64,000 bases of DNA, taken from NCBI RefSeq assembly GCF_003576645.1, contig NC_044920.1, forward strand, positions 24,414,506 through 24,478,505, given 5' to 3'. Below are positions 1 to 8,050 of the stretch, one piece after another (position 1 is the stretch's first letter; each line of letters starts with the position of its first letter). The DNA comes from Ipomoea triloba (lineage: Eukaryota; Streptophyta; Magnoliopsida; Solanales; Convolvulaceae). The notes under the pieces are model-generated. The model did not search any database, was not told the origin of the DNA, and worked only from the letters and a program-made list of their open reading frames with translations. The translations under genes and the position numbers were made by a program.

Positions 1-356
1 TACCACGTTGCAATTATGGGTTAGTTAGCTAAGCAGTATCCAATTATTAGTCCTACAAATTGTTAACCTCGTAGAAATCTAGAATTTGTCGTGTGACACA
101 TATCCTGTGGCTTCTTCCCCACAATTTGTTGTCCATTAGTAATTAAATTCCTTGAAATTTTTTATTTCTAGATTTTAGAATCTAGATTTTTTGGTTGTAT
201 CATTCTCCACTAGGTTAGTAATTTCTTTTTCTTAGCTGTGGTGGACAAGAGTTTACTTACCAAGATGAATTTAATTCTGAAATACCATCATGTTAAAACG
301 TGAGTAGTATATGTTGTAGTTCCTTCTGATGGATTTCCTTGTACCTCTTCATGTAG

Positions 357-1390
357 AATGGATTACGGAATATTATCAGAGCAGACCGGGGTTGCAGATA
401 TTGCAAGAAAAGATTGATGAATATATAGTTGCTTATGAAGCAGAAAGGGAACGGGTACTTCATAGATTCCTCATTGCCTGGTTATTTGTTACTATTATTG
501 ATCATAGAAAATTATTGAGGAATATATTAATAAGGATGTTTGCCATTTCACCCCTTCTACAGTCTACACTGTTTGAAATAGATAGTTGCGTATTTTTCTG
601 TCTGATAGTCTGTTGACTTTGTCTGCCATACGAGCACCATTGTTTTAATTTTAATTTTTTTTTTTAAATTGAGAGCAATGAACTTTATGAAGTGTGGTGA
701 TATGCATTTTGTTAATAATCTGAATAATATTAGCACACATTATAGCTGTTATGTTATATCTGCAAATATCTTGTGACAGAAGTGTTGTTTTACCGTAATG
801 ATATCATTGTCTGTTATATATGTATATATTCTTGGTATGTCTTACAAACAGTTATGTTCTTCTTTAACACACTAGCCAGTTTCACTTCTAAAATGAGTTT
901 TTTTTTGGGACATACAGGAAAGGAAGGAAAAAGAAGCCCGTATTGCAGAAGATGGATGGACGGTTGTGGTACATAACAAGGGAAGAAAAAAGACAACAGA
1001 TTCTGAAACTGGAATTGCAGTTGGTTCTGTTTCCCAGGCTGCTGTAATTGACAATATGGCCAAAAAGAAAACAAAAGACATTGGACTAGATTTCTACAGA
1101 TTTCAAAAGCGGGAAGCAAAGAGAAACGGTATGACCAGTCAAAATATTAGACCCATTCAATTTTGTCATATCTGCATCCAGAATCCTCTTTGTTGATCAT
1201 TCATTTATAAAGATTGTCTAATACAACCACACTCCCTCTGTTGCTAAAGTTTGGGTTTTATAAAGTTAATGACAATTCCTCACAGCCGTCACTTTTGAAT
1301 GCAGAGATTATGGAGCTTCAAAGTAAGTTTGAGCAGGACAAAAAGCGTGCCCAGCAGTTAAGAGCTGCAAGAAAGTTTAGACCTTTATGA
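357..1390 (+). CDS. RRP7-like ribosomal RNA-processing protein, 3' exons (5' end outside window)
   Basis: Three coding exons read 357..454, 918..1128 and 1305..1390 with canonical GT/AG borders and matching phases, ending at TGA 1388-1390. The protein has a charged helix (from EWITEYYQSRPGL), then GWTVVVHNKGRKKTT, AVGSVSQAAV, GLDFYRFQKREAKRN and a terminal basic helix ending QQLRAARKFRPL. This matches the C-terminal region of the RRP7 family. RRP7 proteins act in the nucleolus in 18S rRNA maturation and small-subunit assembly, and the C-terminal helix is the most conserved part. Only about 130 residues are visible; the N-terminal RNA-binding region must lie upstream of the window. Positions 1-356 look like AT-rich intron. 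It is convergent with the decarboxylase gene. The family is recognised from memory, without a search. Confidence 0.85.
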
Positions 1391-2700
1391 ATTATAGAGT
1401 ACCAATTTTACTTGGATGATTTTGTTCCCTTTACAGGTCTATTTAAATTTTAAAGTGATTTAGTGACTTGTCTAATTTATGAAACCGTGTATTGTATTTC
1501 CACCGCCAAAGAAGATAGAATTGAGCAGAACTGCCGATCTATGGTGGTTTAAACTCCTCTAACGGGACTAAATCCTTCAAACTTTTTTCCTAATATTCAG
1601 AATGACGTGCCAATTTTTTGAACTAGTAGTGAATCAAATTAAATACTTTCTCCTTTCAAAATAAATAAAAATTAAATACTCTGTGTCTTGATTATTATCC
1701 ATTGTGTTTTCTTATAATATTTAAATTTAGCATTTTGTGTTTTTTTTTTAAGGTAAATGTAGCTATTCCATTAATTCATAACATAAAACGTTTACATCAA
1801 CAATCAATGAAATGGTAAACCATTTCTTATAGTCAGACATATAAACAATTTTTCTAACTACGCTATAGAAAACTTGAATCGCAGACTGTTTCATAATTAG
1901 GTATGTTCCTTCAGGGAACTTAATGCTTCATCAAAGATCTGGGTCTTCGTCATAATTCTTTTTTGCTCGCCCAGGATAAGATCAACACTTGTCAAAATCA
2001 AATTAAACGATTTATGCTAATGAAAATGAAAAGCTCGTGAAAGTACAGAGAGGAAAAATACTCGTGAAAGTAACGAGAGGAAAACACAACAATAGAGAAA
2101 ATAAAAAGTGGGTAAAGTCAAAATAGGGTTGGGAGTTCAAGACTACCAACACAAACCCCAATACATACATCTATTATTTTATTCAAAGGAAAAGAAAACA
2201 GAAGAAGAAGATCTGTGGCGGTGGCCGGAGGCGGATGGAGCTGCGACAGTGGTCGGGGCGGAAGAAGAGCGAGAACAAACGTAGAAGGTGACCAAAACCG
2301 TTGGCTCAAAGCTCCATTAGAGCTCTGGCCAGAGGTCGGTGGTAGAAGTCGAAATTGAGCAGTAAATAGGCGTTTAGTTTTAGAGAGAAAAGGGAGGCAG
2401 CATTAGGATTTTTTTTCCTACAAAATTTATAATCTTAAAATACATAACATTTTGTGTTTAATTAATTATATACTAAAAAAATTAAATTGTAAGTAAATCA
2501 ACCTTCGTAAATTAATAATATTAATAAATACATAAAAGTGAACAACTAAACTATAAATATATTGATTAAATCTCATTACATAAATCAAAAGCATAAAAAT
2601 GAAGAGAGGTACTTAGTCTATTTGTGAACACATGAAAAGGATTTGTAATTTATTTACTTATTCGTAATAAAATAGTAATAGTAACCAAAAGCTAAAAGAA
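1391..2700. other. Intergenic region between convergent genes
   Basis: AT-rich sequence holding the 3' UTR of the RRP7-like gene and then non-coding DNA. The short reverse-strand reading frame at 2118-2309 lies in a purine-rich stretch and shows no domain. I see no gene here. Positions about 2700-2932 probably contain the decarboxylase 3' UTR. Confidence 0.5.
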
Positions 2701-2932
2701 AATCAGAATACGGATAATAACACCAAAAACAAATTACTTAAGCACAAGTTTATTACTATCACAACATGTTCAACAATAACAAATGCACTCCGAATACGAT
2801 AAATGTCTTAAACCACATAACATAGACTACTAGATTGTCCCTAATGATTCCACATAACAGAATCTTTATTCCCCAACAGGCAAGTAGATAATATAAAAAA
2901 TACTAATAGAGAAGAAAAACTAGATCATCTGA

Positions 2933-4021
2933 TTAAAAGTGTTTCTTCTCTCCTTCCTCGTCCTCGTTTTCACTCCAACAGCAGAGCAGGGTTGATCTCG
3001 GAGATCCACAACTACCAGTACTAGTGAAGCCACAGTACATAATTGATCCTCCCTTGTCAAGGCCTTCATAGCTCCTTTCTCCACAGGCATATCCTTTCAC
3101 ATCAAGTTTGAACACAGAATCAAGCTTCTCTCCAATGGAGTCACAGTGCAAAGCAACAGAGAATTCAGTAGGTTGGAAGCAGGACAACACTCTCTGGATA
3201 AGGGCATCCATGTTCACATCTTTGAAATCATAACCCATGGCTTCAAAACTTGCATAGCTGAAGCCATCTTCTGGGGTCACATGAATTGTAGAAATTGCGC
3301 CTCCCTCAACAGCATTCATTGAGTATCCACATGGTTCGAAATCAAAATCACATATCTCTGATCCAGGAAGAATTTTTCTAATGCCAGAAGCATCAGTCAT
3401 CACAGCAGCAGAACTAGATTGTGTCTTGAAAAAGACAGATGCACTCTTCTTGTCCAAGCCAGTCATGCACATCTCCAAGGTACAGATGGGAGATGTGTTT
3501 TCTGCAGATTCAGCAGATGCAGAGTAAACATGCCATTGCTGCTGTTTTCCAGCACCACCCATCACATAGGCTTTGCTACCTGTACCGAGTTTACCAAAGT
3601 AACTGTCAAGAATGGCAACTTCCTCAGAGAAATTACGATGCGGATATGGCTGAACCTCAGGAAAGTTAAAACTCCCACGAGTGTATTTCACAGATTTCAC
3701 TTTGAGGCTGATTCCATCGGCCAACTCTAAGATGGGAGGGATAGAGAGTAGCAGCTTTGTAGTGCCACAAGTTTTAATGATAATCTTGTATGGGTATACA
3801 AAGAGGCTGGATTCAGAAAGAACATAGGAATCAACTTCATTGTTTGATAATGATGAGACAATAGTGCACTCAGCTGGTTTAAGAACTTTGTCCAATTGCT
3901 CCTTAGAAAGAGCTCGGAGGCCCCGACCTTCAGGGTCAGAAAATATCCCAGCCTCAAAGAATGAGATCTCAAGCCTCTTTTCATAGCCTTCAAATCCAAT
4001 TGCAGAGGTTGACAAGGCCAT
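2933..4021 (-). CDS. SAMDC: S-adenosylmethionine decarboxylase proenzyme, 362 aa
   Basis: Intronless main ORF of 362 codons, the normal length for the plant enzyme. It decarboxylates S-adenosylmethionine to give the aminopropyl donor for spermidine and spermine synthesis in the cytosol. The proenzyme cleaves itself: the [14 protein letters not shown] segment holds the Glu70-Ser71 bond where Ser71 becomes the catalytic pyruvoyl group. Other family blocks are [11 protein letters not shown] near the N-terminus, [28 protein letters not shown] and [14 protein letters not shown]. The ATG at 4021 matches the family N-terminus. The leader carries two uORFs and introns, annotated separately, which in this family confer polyamine-responsive translational control. 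Nothing is missing, so it should be functional. Confidence 0.97.
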   Translation of the reverse strand: MALSTSAIGFEGYEKRLEISFFEAGIFSDPEGRGLRALSKEQLDKVLKPAECTIVSSLSNNEVDSYVLSESSLFVYPYKIIIKTCGTTKLLLSIPPILELADGISLKVKSVKYTRGSFNFPEVQPYPHRNFSEEVAILDSYFGKLGTGSKAYVMGGAGKQQQWHVYSASAESAENTSPICTLEMCMTGLDKKSASVFFKTQSSSAAVMTDASGIRKILPGSEICDFDFEPCGYSMNAVEGGAISTIHVTPEDGFSYASFEAMGYDFKDVNMDALIQRVLSCFQPTEFSVALHCDSIGEKLDSVFKLDVKGYACGERSYEGLDKGGSIMYCGFTSTGSCGSPRSTLLCCWSENEDEEGEKKHF

Positions 4022-4221
4022 CTTGACTTAAATCAAACACAGAGATATCTGTGTTGCTCCAAAAGAGAGGTTTTTGTTGTTTCAAAAGAGAAAATGCTTG
4101 CTGTTTTATAAGAGAGAATAGCGAGGACGAGTGAAGAAGGAAAGTATGAGAGAGCAGATGATATCTTTTAACTAACTATAATTTAACCACTGATTGTGGT
4201 TATCAAGAAGCACAGGGGACC

Positions 4222-4483
4222 TCAGGATGGTTTGCGAGCGCACTGCAAATAAGTAAAGGAAGATAGATGAGGATTATGTATCATCTATAAGTGAAAGTGA
4301 AACCACCACAGACAAAGGAAACAATGAAGAACATTTAAGTAAACTCACGTTGGAGTAAGCAGCAGATCTGAATTTCTTGATTCCTCCGTTTGGTCGAACG
4401 TCCTCTACAGTGTAACCAAGGGGTGCCTCGTAGAACAAGGATTTACTACTGCTAGACTTCTTTTTCCCACCTTTAGACTCCAT
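4222..4483 (-). CDS. Conserved small uORF of the SAMDC leader, 51 aa, interrupted by an intron
   Basis: This reading frame is split by an intron: exon 4483..4349 (45 codons) and exon 4242..4222 (six codons plus TGA). The GT donor follows the AAC codon and the AG acceptor precedes TGC, so the intron is phase 0. The peptide begins MESKGGKKKSSSSKSLFYEA, contains PLGYTVEDVRPNGGIKKF and ends SNCARKPS. This is the highly conserved plant SAMDC small uORF peptide. In the family its translation stalls ribosomes and represses the main ORF when polyamines are high. The stop lies about 200 nt upstream of the SAMDC start codon. Confidence 0.95.
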
Positions 4484-4491
4484 CAGTTCAT
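4483..4491 (-). CDS. Tiny uORF (Met-Asn-stop) overlapping the small uORF by one base
   Basis: The reverse strand reads ATGAACTGATGG. A two-codon ORF (ATG AAC TGA, 4491 down to 4483) shares the A of its stop codon with the ATG of the small uORF. This tiny/small uORF overlap is the described plant SAMDC arrangement. It is thought to let ribosomes bypass the small uORF when polyamines are low. Confidence 0.9.
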   Translation of the reverse strand: MN

Positions 4492-4496
4492 TACAC

Positions 4497-5312
4497 CTGC
4501 ATGTTGGAATCAGCACAGGTATATCAGAACAGATCATAATATTGTTTCAACGTAATAAAGGGTTAAACACAAACAATTGTACAGGACAAAATCATAGCAT
4601 AAACCAATCCTGCTCTGCCAGAAGCTCAGATGCTAGCCTCCCACAAATTGCAAAAACTAAGGGATAACAAAATGATAACATTTAAAAGCATGCAATTGGA
4701 GTTATCCTATAGTAGTCAAGTTGAACTCAAAACAGTATTTAACAAGAAGTGCCTAATGATTCATTAATCATTCCTAATAATCTAAGAATCTAATATTAGA
4801 ACGAAGGAACCTGCTGCAATCAACACTAAACCGTGCATTTGTACTTCAAAGACCAATATCTTTACAATTTTCAAAACAGAATCCATTTTAGGAATAAATT
4901 CGACAGAGCAAATATACCAGGCCAGAAATTAAATAAAACGCAAAGCATCAAACTTAAAAACGACAAAGAAATAATGTTACGAATCAATATATGCTATTTA
5001 TAAAAAAACAACAATATCAAAATAAAGAAAACTGATAAATGACATCCAAAAAATATACATTAACGCAGTCAAATTCCACATCTCTGCAAGAACAATTAAA
5101 GCTAGAAAAATAAGAACCGTCAACTTACAAATCAATATGGAATATGAAACTGTTAACAATCAACTGTCGTTTAATCCTCCTCCTCTATCAAAGCCTTTGA
5201 GCAATCAAAACTGAAAATCAAAATTAACAGAAACCTCAATCGGCAATCCAACCAACATGCACGTCACTAAATGCAAATCTTACAAATACGAGTAACAACA
5301 GCAGATGATTAC
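4497..5312 (-). other. SAMDC 5'-leader intron
   Basis: The donor (GACG then GTAATC, near 5312) and acceptor (ATGCAG then GTGTAATGAAC, near 4497) delimit an AT-rich intron of about 0.8 kb. It separates the first leader exon (about 5313-5460) from the exon carrying both uORFs. A long first leader intron is normal for plant SAMDC genes. The borders are inferred from splice consensus only. Confidence 0.65.
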
Positions 5313-5488
5313 CGTCTTCCTGCTCCGTATGTAGAGCGGCAGAACGAGATCGTAACCCTAGCGGCGGAGCTTTCTCGAAGGCGGAATAAGCGGTTAGAAA
5401 AAGGGAGGGAAATTTTCTAGAAAAGGAATGGCTTCTCAGAGGTTCACGAGACGTGAATGAGCGGATGAATTTGCAAGAGCCAGGGCCG

Positions 5489-5497
5489 TTATATATA
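5489..5497 (-). promoter_or_regulatory. Probable TATA box of SAMDC
   Basis: The reverse strand reads TATATATAA in a GC-flanked context just upstream of the presumed first leader exon. Transcription would start about 25-35 bases further along the reverse strand, near 5460. The spacing fits, but no start site can be seen directly. Confidence 0.55.
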
Positions 5498-5592
5498 CGC
5501 GGGGGTGGGGGTTGGGCAGTAGTACGCCACGTATGTCGGAGCACATTTACGGTCTTACCCTTCCGGAATTGTGTGGAATTTGGACTCCTCAT

Positions 5593-6185
5593 TATTTAAT
5601 GTATGCATAATGCAATGTAACAGCCGCTGGACTAACTTTTTGACTAATCTGCCCTCGTGTAATGTAAATTGAGAAAAGGCTATTTAATTTCGCATAAAAA
5701 AATATTACTCCCGTATAGACGAGGAATCTTTTCCAAGACGGAAACCTCTCAGAAAGAGAGAATTTGATTCAACCCGTGACTCTTGTTTTATCATTAGTGT
5801 GGGATTTAAATTCCGGGTGGTTTGGTTGGATGTCGTTGTAATATAATTATAACATTATATTTTGGTTATTAAAATTACAGTGTTTAGTTTGAAAACGAGA
5901 TTTTTCTCTGGTAATAATTAGCTTATAGTTAATTTTGACCTAATTGACCATTATTAGTTGTTTGACTTGGTTAAAAAATTAATATAAGTGTTTGAGTTAA
6001 TAAGCTTTTTGTAACTCCAAAATATTAAGGCCATTTTGGTAAATAATCAGTCAATTTTGACTTATTTGACCACTATTAGTCGTTTGGTTAATAAGCTTTT
6101 TGTAACTCTAAAATACTAAAATTCAAAAGACTACCCAAAACAGCCTTTTCAATTAGCTTTTTGAGAAAAGAAATTATACCAAACA
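5593..6185. repeat. Intergenic DNA ending in MITE-like repeat sequence
   Basis: From about 5880 the sequence repeats itself loosely: the motif TTAATAAGCTTTTTGTAACTC occurs near 6000 and 6085. It ends with a GAGAAAAGAAATTATACC-AAACAG stretch that recurs at 7900-7926 on the far side of the plastid insert. No coding capacity is seen. Confidence 0.5.
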
Positions 6186-6490
6186 GAGTTCGATCGAAAG
6201 CTTTATTCCTATCTTAGTTGCTCTTGATTCGATATTAAAAGTATATTTATTTTTCCCCAATAACCGAATACTTTTGTCTGTCAATACTGCATATTTGATT
6301 CCATCCATAAATTTATTTTCTTCCTTCTGAGTTCAAGTCTCAATAAGAATGCTAGTTCTTACTGTTCATATATATCTATCATACATATATATCTATCATC
6401 TATTAAAAAAAATATAGATAGATATGTTATGATATGGATCTGAATTGTGTTATGTGACATCAATTCGTTATGTATGGATGAGATTCCAAG
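6186..6490 (-). repeat. Duplicated rpl23 5' segment and upstream spacer (direct repeat with 7387-7680)
   Basis: 6186-6490 and 7387-7680 are nearly identical and in the same orientation, differing mainly by small indels in the ATCTATC/ATAT-rich spacer. The left copy holds only the first roughly 40 codons of rpl23 (ATG at 6308 on the reverse strand). It then joins the flanking nuclear repeat at about 6186. Confidence 0.85.
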
Positions 6491-6548
6491 GAGGTCCGTT
6501 TGATATCCAAAAACTGCTCAGCAACAGTCGGACAAGTGGGAATGTTGG
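6491..6548 (+). pseudogene. rpl2: Inverted rpl2 fragment
   Basis: The forward strand encodes [14 protein letters not shown], the same segment carried on the reverse strand at 6639-6697. The two pieces form an inverted repeat of roughly 58 bp around the short rpl2 piece and the N gap. It may be a rearrangement of the plastid insert or a scaffolding error. Confidence 0.8.
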
Positions 6549-7226
6549 TTACTACAGGACGCTTACCTAGCCAACGTTTANNNNNNNNNNNNNNNNNNNN
6601 NNNNNGCTCCGGCTCTACCCAAACTTTTCTGGTTCACCCAACATTCCCACTTGTCCGACTGTTGCTGAGCAGTTTTTGGATATCAAACGGACCTCCCCAG
6701 AAGGTAATTTTATTGTGGCTGATTTTCCCTCTTTTGCAATCAGTTTCGCAACAGCACCCGCTGCTCTAGCTAATTGTCCACCCTTTCCAAGTGTGATTTC
6801 TATGTTATGTATAGCCGTGCCTAAGGGCATTTCGGTCAAAGGTAGGGCATTTCCAATTTTTATAGAAACCTCTGTACCAGAAACAATGCTATCTCCAATT
6901 ATAGCCCCCCTGGGATGTAAAATATATCTCTTCTCACCATTCCCATAGTGTATGAGACAAATGTATGCATTTCGATTAGGGTCGTATTCTATGGTTACGA
7001 TTCGACCATATATGTCTTTTTCATTCCGTCGAAAATCTATTTTACGGTATAGACGCTTATGACCTCCCCCTCTATGCCTTGCGGTAATGATTCCTCTGGC
7101 ATTACGACCTTTACCACAACGATGCTGTCCATAGATCAAATTCTTTCCTCGAGTGGATTTCACTTGACTATTTACGGTTCCATTGCGTGTACTCGGGGTA
7201 TAAGTTTTGTATAATTGTATCACCAT
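6549..7226 (-). pseudogene. rpl2: Plastid ribosomal protein L2 fragment, intronless and frameshifted
   Basis: The reverse frame from ATG 7226 gives a plastid uL2 N-terminal and central sequence ([70 protein letters not shown]). It runs without a break through [15 protein letters not shown], exactly where most plastid rpl2 genes carry an intron. After VGQVG the frame slips (MLGEPEKFG, then stop); from memory the family continues differently here, so one or two bases appear lost. A further piece encoding KRWLGKRPVV lies at 6549-6580 beyond the N gap, and the C-terminal third is absent. It lies only 4 bases downstream of rpl23. Not expected to be expressed as a plastid protein. Confidence 0.92.
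6581..6605. other. Assembly gap (25 Ns)
   Basis: A run of 25 undetermined bases lies inside the rpl2 fragment, close to the centre of a local inverted repeat. Local structure around it should be treated with caution. Confidence 1.
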
Positions 7227-7230
7227 GCTA

Positions 7231-7509
7231 TTAAGTATTTTGATTGAAGTTCTTTATCTTTTTAAGAGGTTGAATAGAATAACCCGGTTGAAGCGTAATG
7301 ATTACACGTCTCATTGTCTGTCCCATTCTTCTACTCTTTGCGGGAAGGCGATGGCTATTCACATCCTTTACCTTGACACCAAAAAAGAGTTCGATCGAAA
7401 GCTTTATTCCTATCTTAGTTGCTCTTGATTCGATATTAAAAGTATATTTATTTTTCCCCAATAACCGAATACTTTTGTCTGTCAATACTGCATATTTGAT
7501 TCCATCCAT
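7231..7509 (-). pseudogene. rpl23: Plastid ribosomal protein L23 copy, open frame of 92 aa
   Basis: The reverse frame [20 protein letters not shown] to NFNQNT is full length for plastid L23 (about 93 aa), including [24 protein letters not shown] sequence near the C-terminus. The frame is intact, but the copy lies in nuclear DNA beside a broken rpl2 and has no evident nuclear promoter or transit peptide. I therefore call it a NUPT relic. A partial second copy lies at 6189-6308. Confidence 0.85.
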
Positions 7510-7689
7510 AAATTTATTTTCTTCCTTCTGAGTTCAAGTCTCAATAAGAATGCTAGTTCTTACTGTTCATATATATCTATCATACATATATATCTATCAT
7601 CTATGAAAAAAATATAGATATATATGGATCTGAATTGTGTTATGTGACATCAATTCGTTATGTATGGATGAGATTCCAAGGTCCTGATT

Positions 7690-7741
7690 GCGTGCATCCA
7701 GTAGGAATTGAACTTTCGACTTCGCCAATTATGAGTTGGGC
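7690..7741 (-). pseudogene. trnI-CAU: Truncated plastid trnI-CAU
   Basis: The reverse strand reads AGCGCCCAACTCATAATTGG, then GCGAAGTC and the T-arm GTTCAATTCC, ending ACTGGATGCA. This is the anticodon arm (CAT) and 3' half of plastid trnI-CAU. The 5' acceptor strand and D-arm are missing, because the insert ends at about 7741. Not functional. Confidence 0.85.
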
Positions 7742-8050
7742 GCTAGCTATCAGCTAACAGCTAATCTGTCAAACAACTTTTTACATTCAACTAATGTTAT
7801 CAATTAATCATACCTTCTAACCCAATCAGCTAACAACCATTTACCAAACATGGCCTACATTTCAAAATGCTACTCAAAATAACATTTTCAATTAGCCATT
7901 TGAGAAAAGAAATTATACTAAACAGTTATTAGCTATCAGCTAATTTATCAATCACTTTTCTACAATCAGCTAATATTATCAAATAATTATACATTCTAAC
8001 TCAATCATCTAACAGTATCAGTTAACAACTATTTACCAAACAGCCTCATT
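7742..8050. repeat. Two related MITE-like repeat units flanking the plastid insert
   Basis: Two units start AGCTATCAGCTAA (7743 and 7931) and end ACC-ATTTACCAAACA plus GGCC or GCCTC (about 7855 and 8045). They are separated by a GAGAAAAGAAATTATAC stretch that matches the left flank at 6165-6186. The pattern suggests the plastid DNA landed in or between copies of a short repeated element. The superfamily is not determined. Confidence 0.55.

Larger units (their letters stand above)
6186..7741 (-). other. Nuclear insertion of plastid DNA (NUPT): trnI-CAU part, rpl23, rpl2, rearranged
   Basis: Reverse-strand order is trnI-CAU fragment, spacer, rpl23, rpl2, which is the order and orientation of the plastid inverted repeat. 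The insert is abnormal in four ways. The tRNA lacks its 5' half. rpl2 is frameshifted and interrupted by 25 Ns. A short rpl2 piece sits inverted at 6491-6548. The first roughly 40 codons of rpl23 plus the upstream spacer are duplicated at 6186-6490. Both flanks are nuclear repeat DNA beside nuclear genes, so this is a transferred copy and not the plastome. The near-intact rpl23 frame suggests a fairly recent transfer. Confidence 0.9.

Noticed and set aside
2118..2309. 63-codon reverse frame between RRP7-like and SAMDC genes
   Set aside because: Arises from a GA-rich stretch; proline/serine composition only, no family match.
5236..5592. 118-codon reverse frame upstream of SAMDC
   Set aside because: Overlaps the SAMDC promoter, first leader exon and leader intron; no domain; the TATA box lies inside it.
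7231..7509. rpl23 as a functional gene
   Set aside because: The frame is open, but the copy is part of a rearranged plastid insert in nuclear DNA, with no transit peptide.
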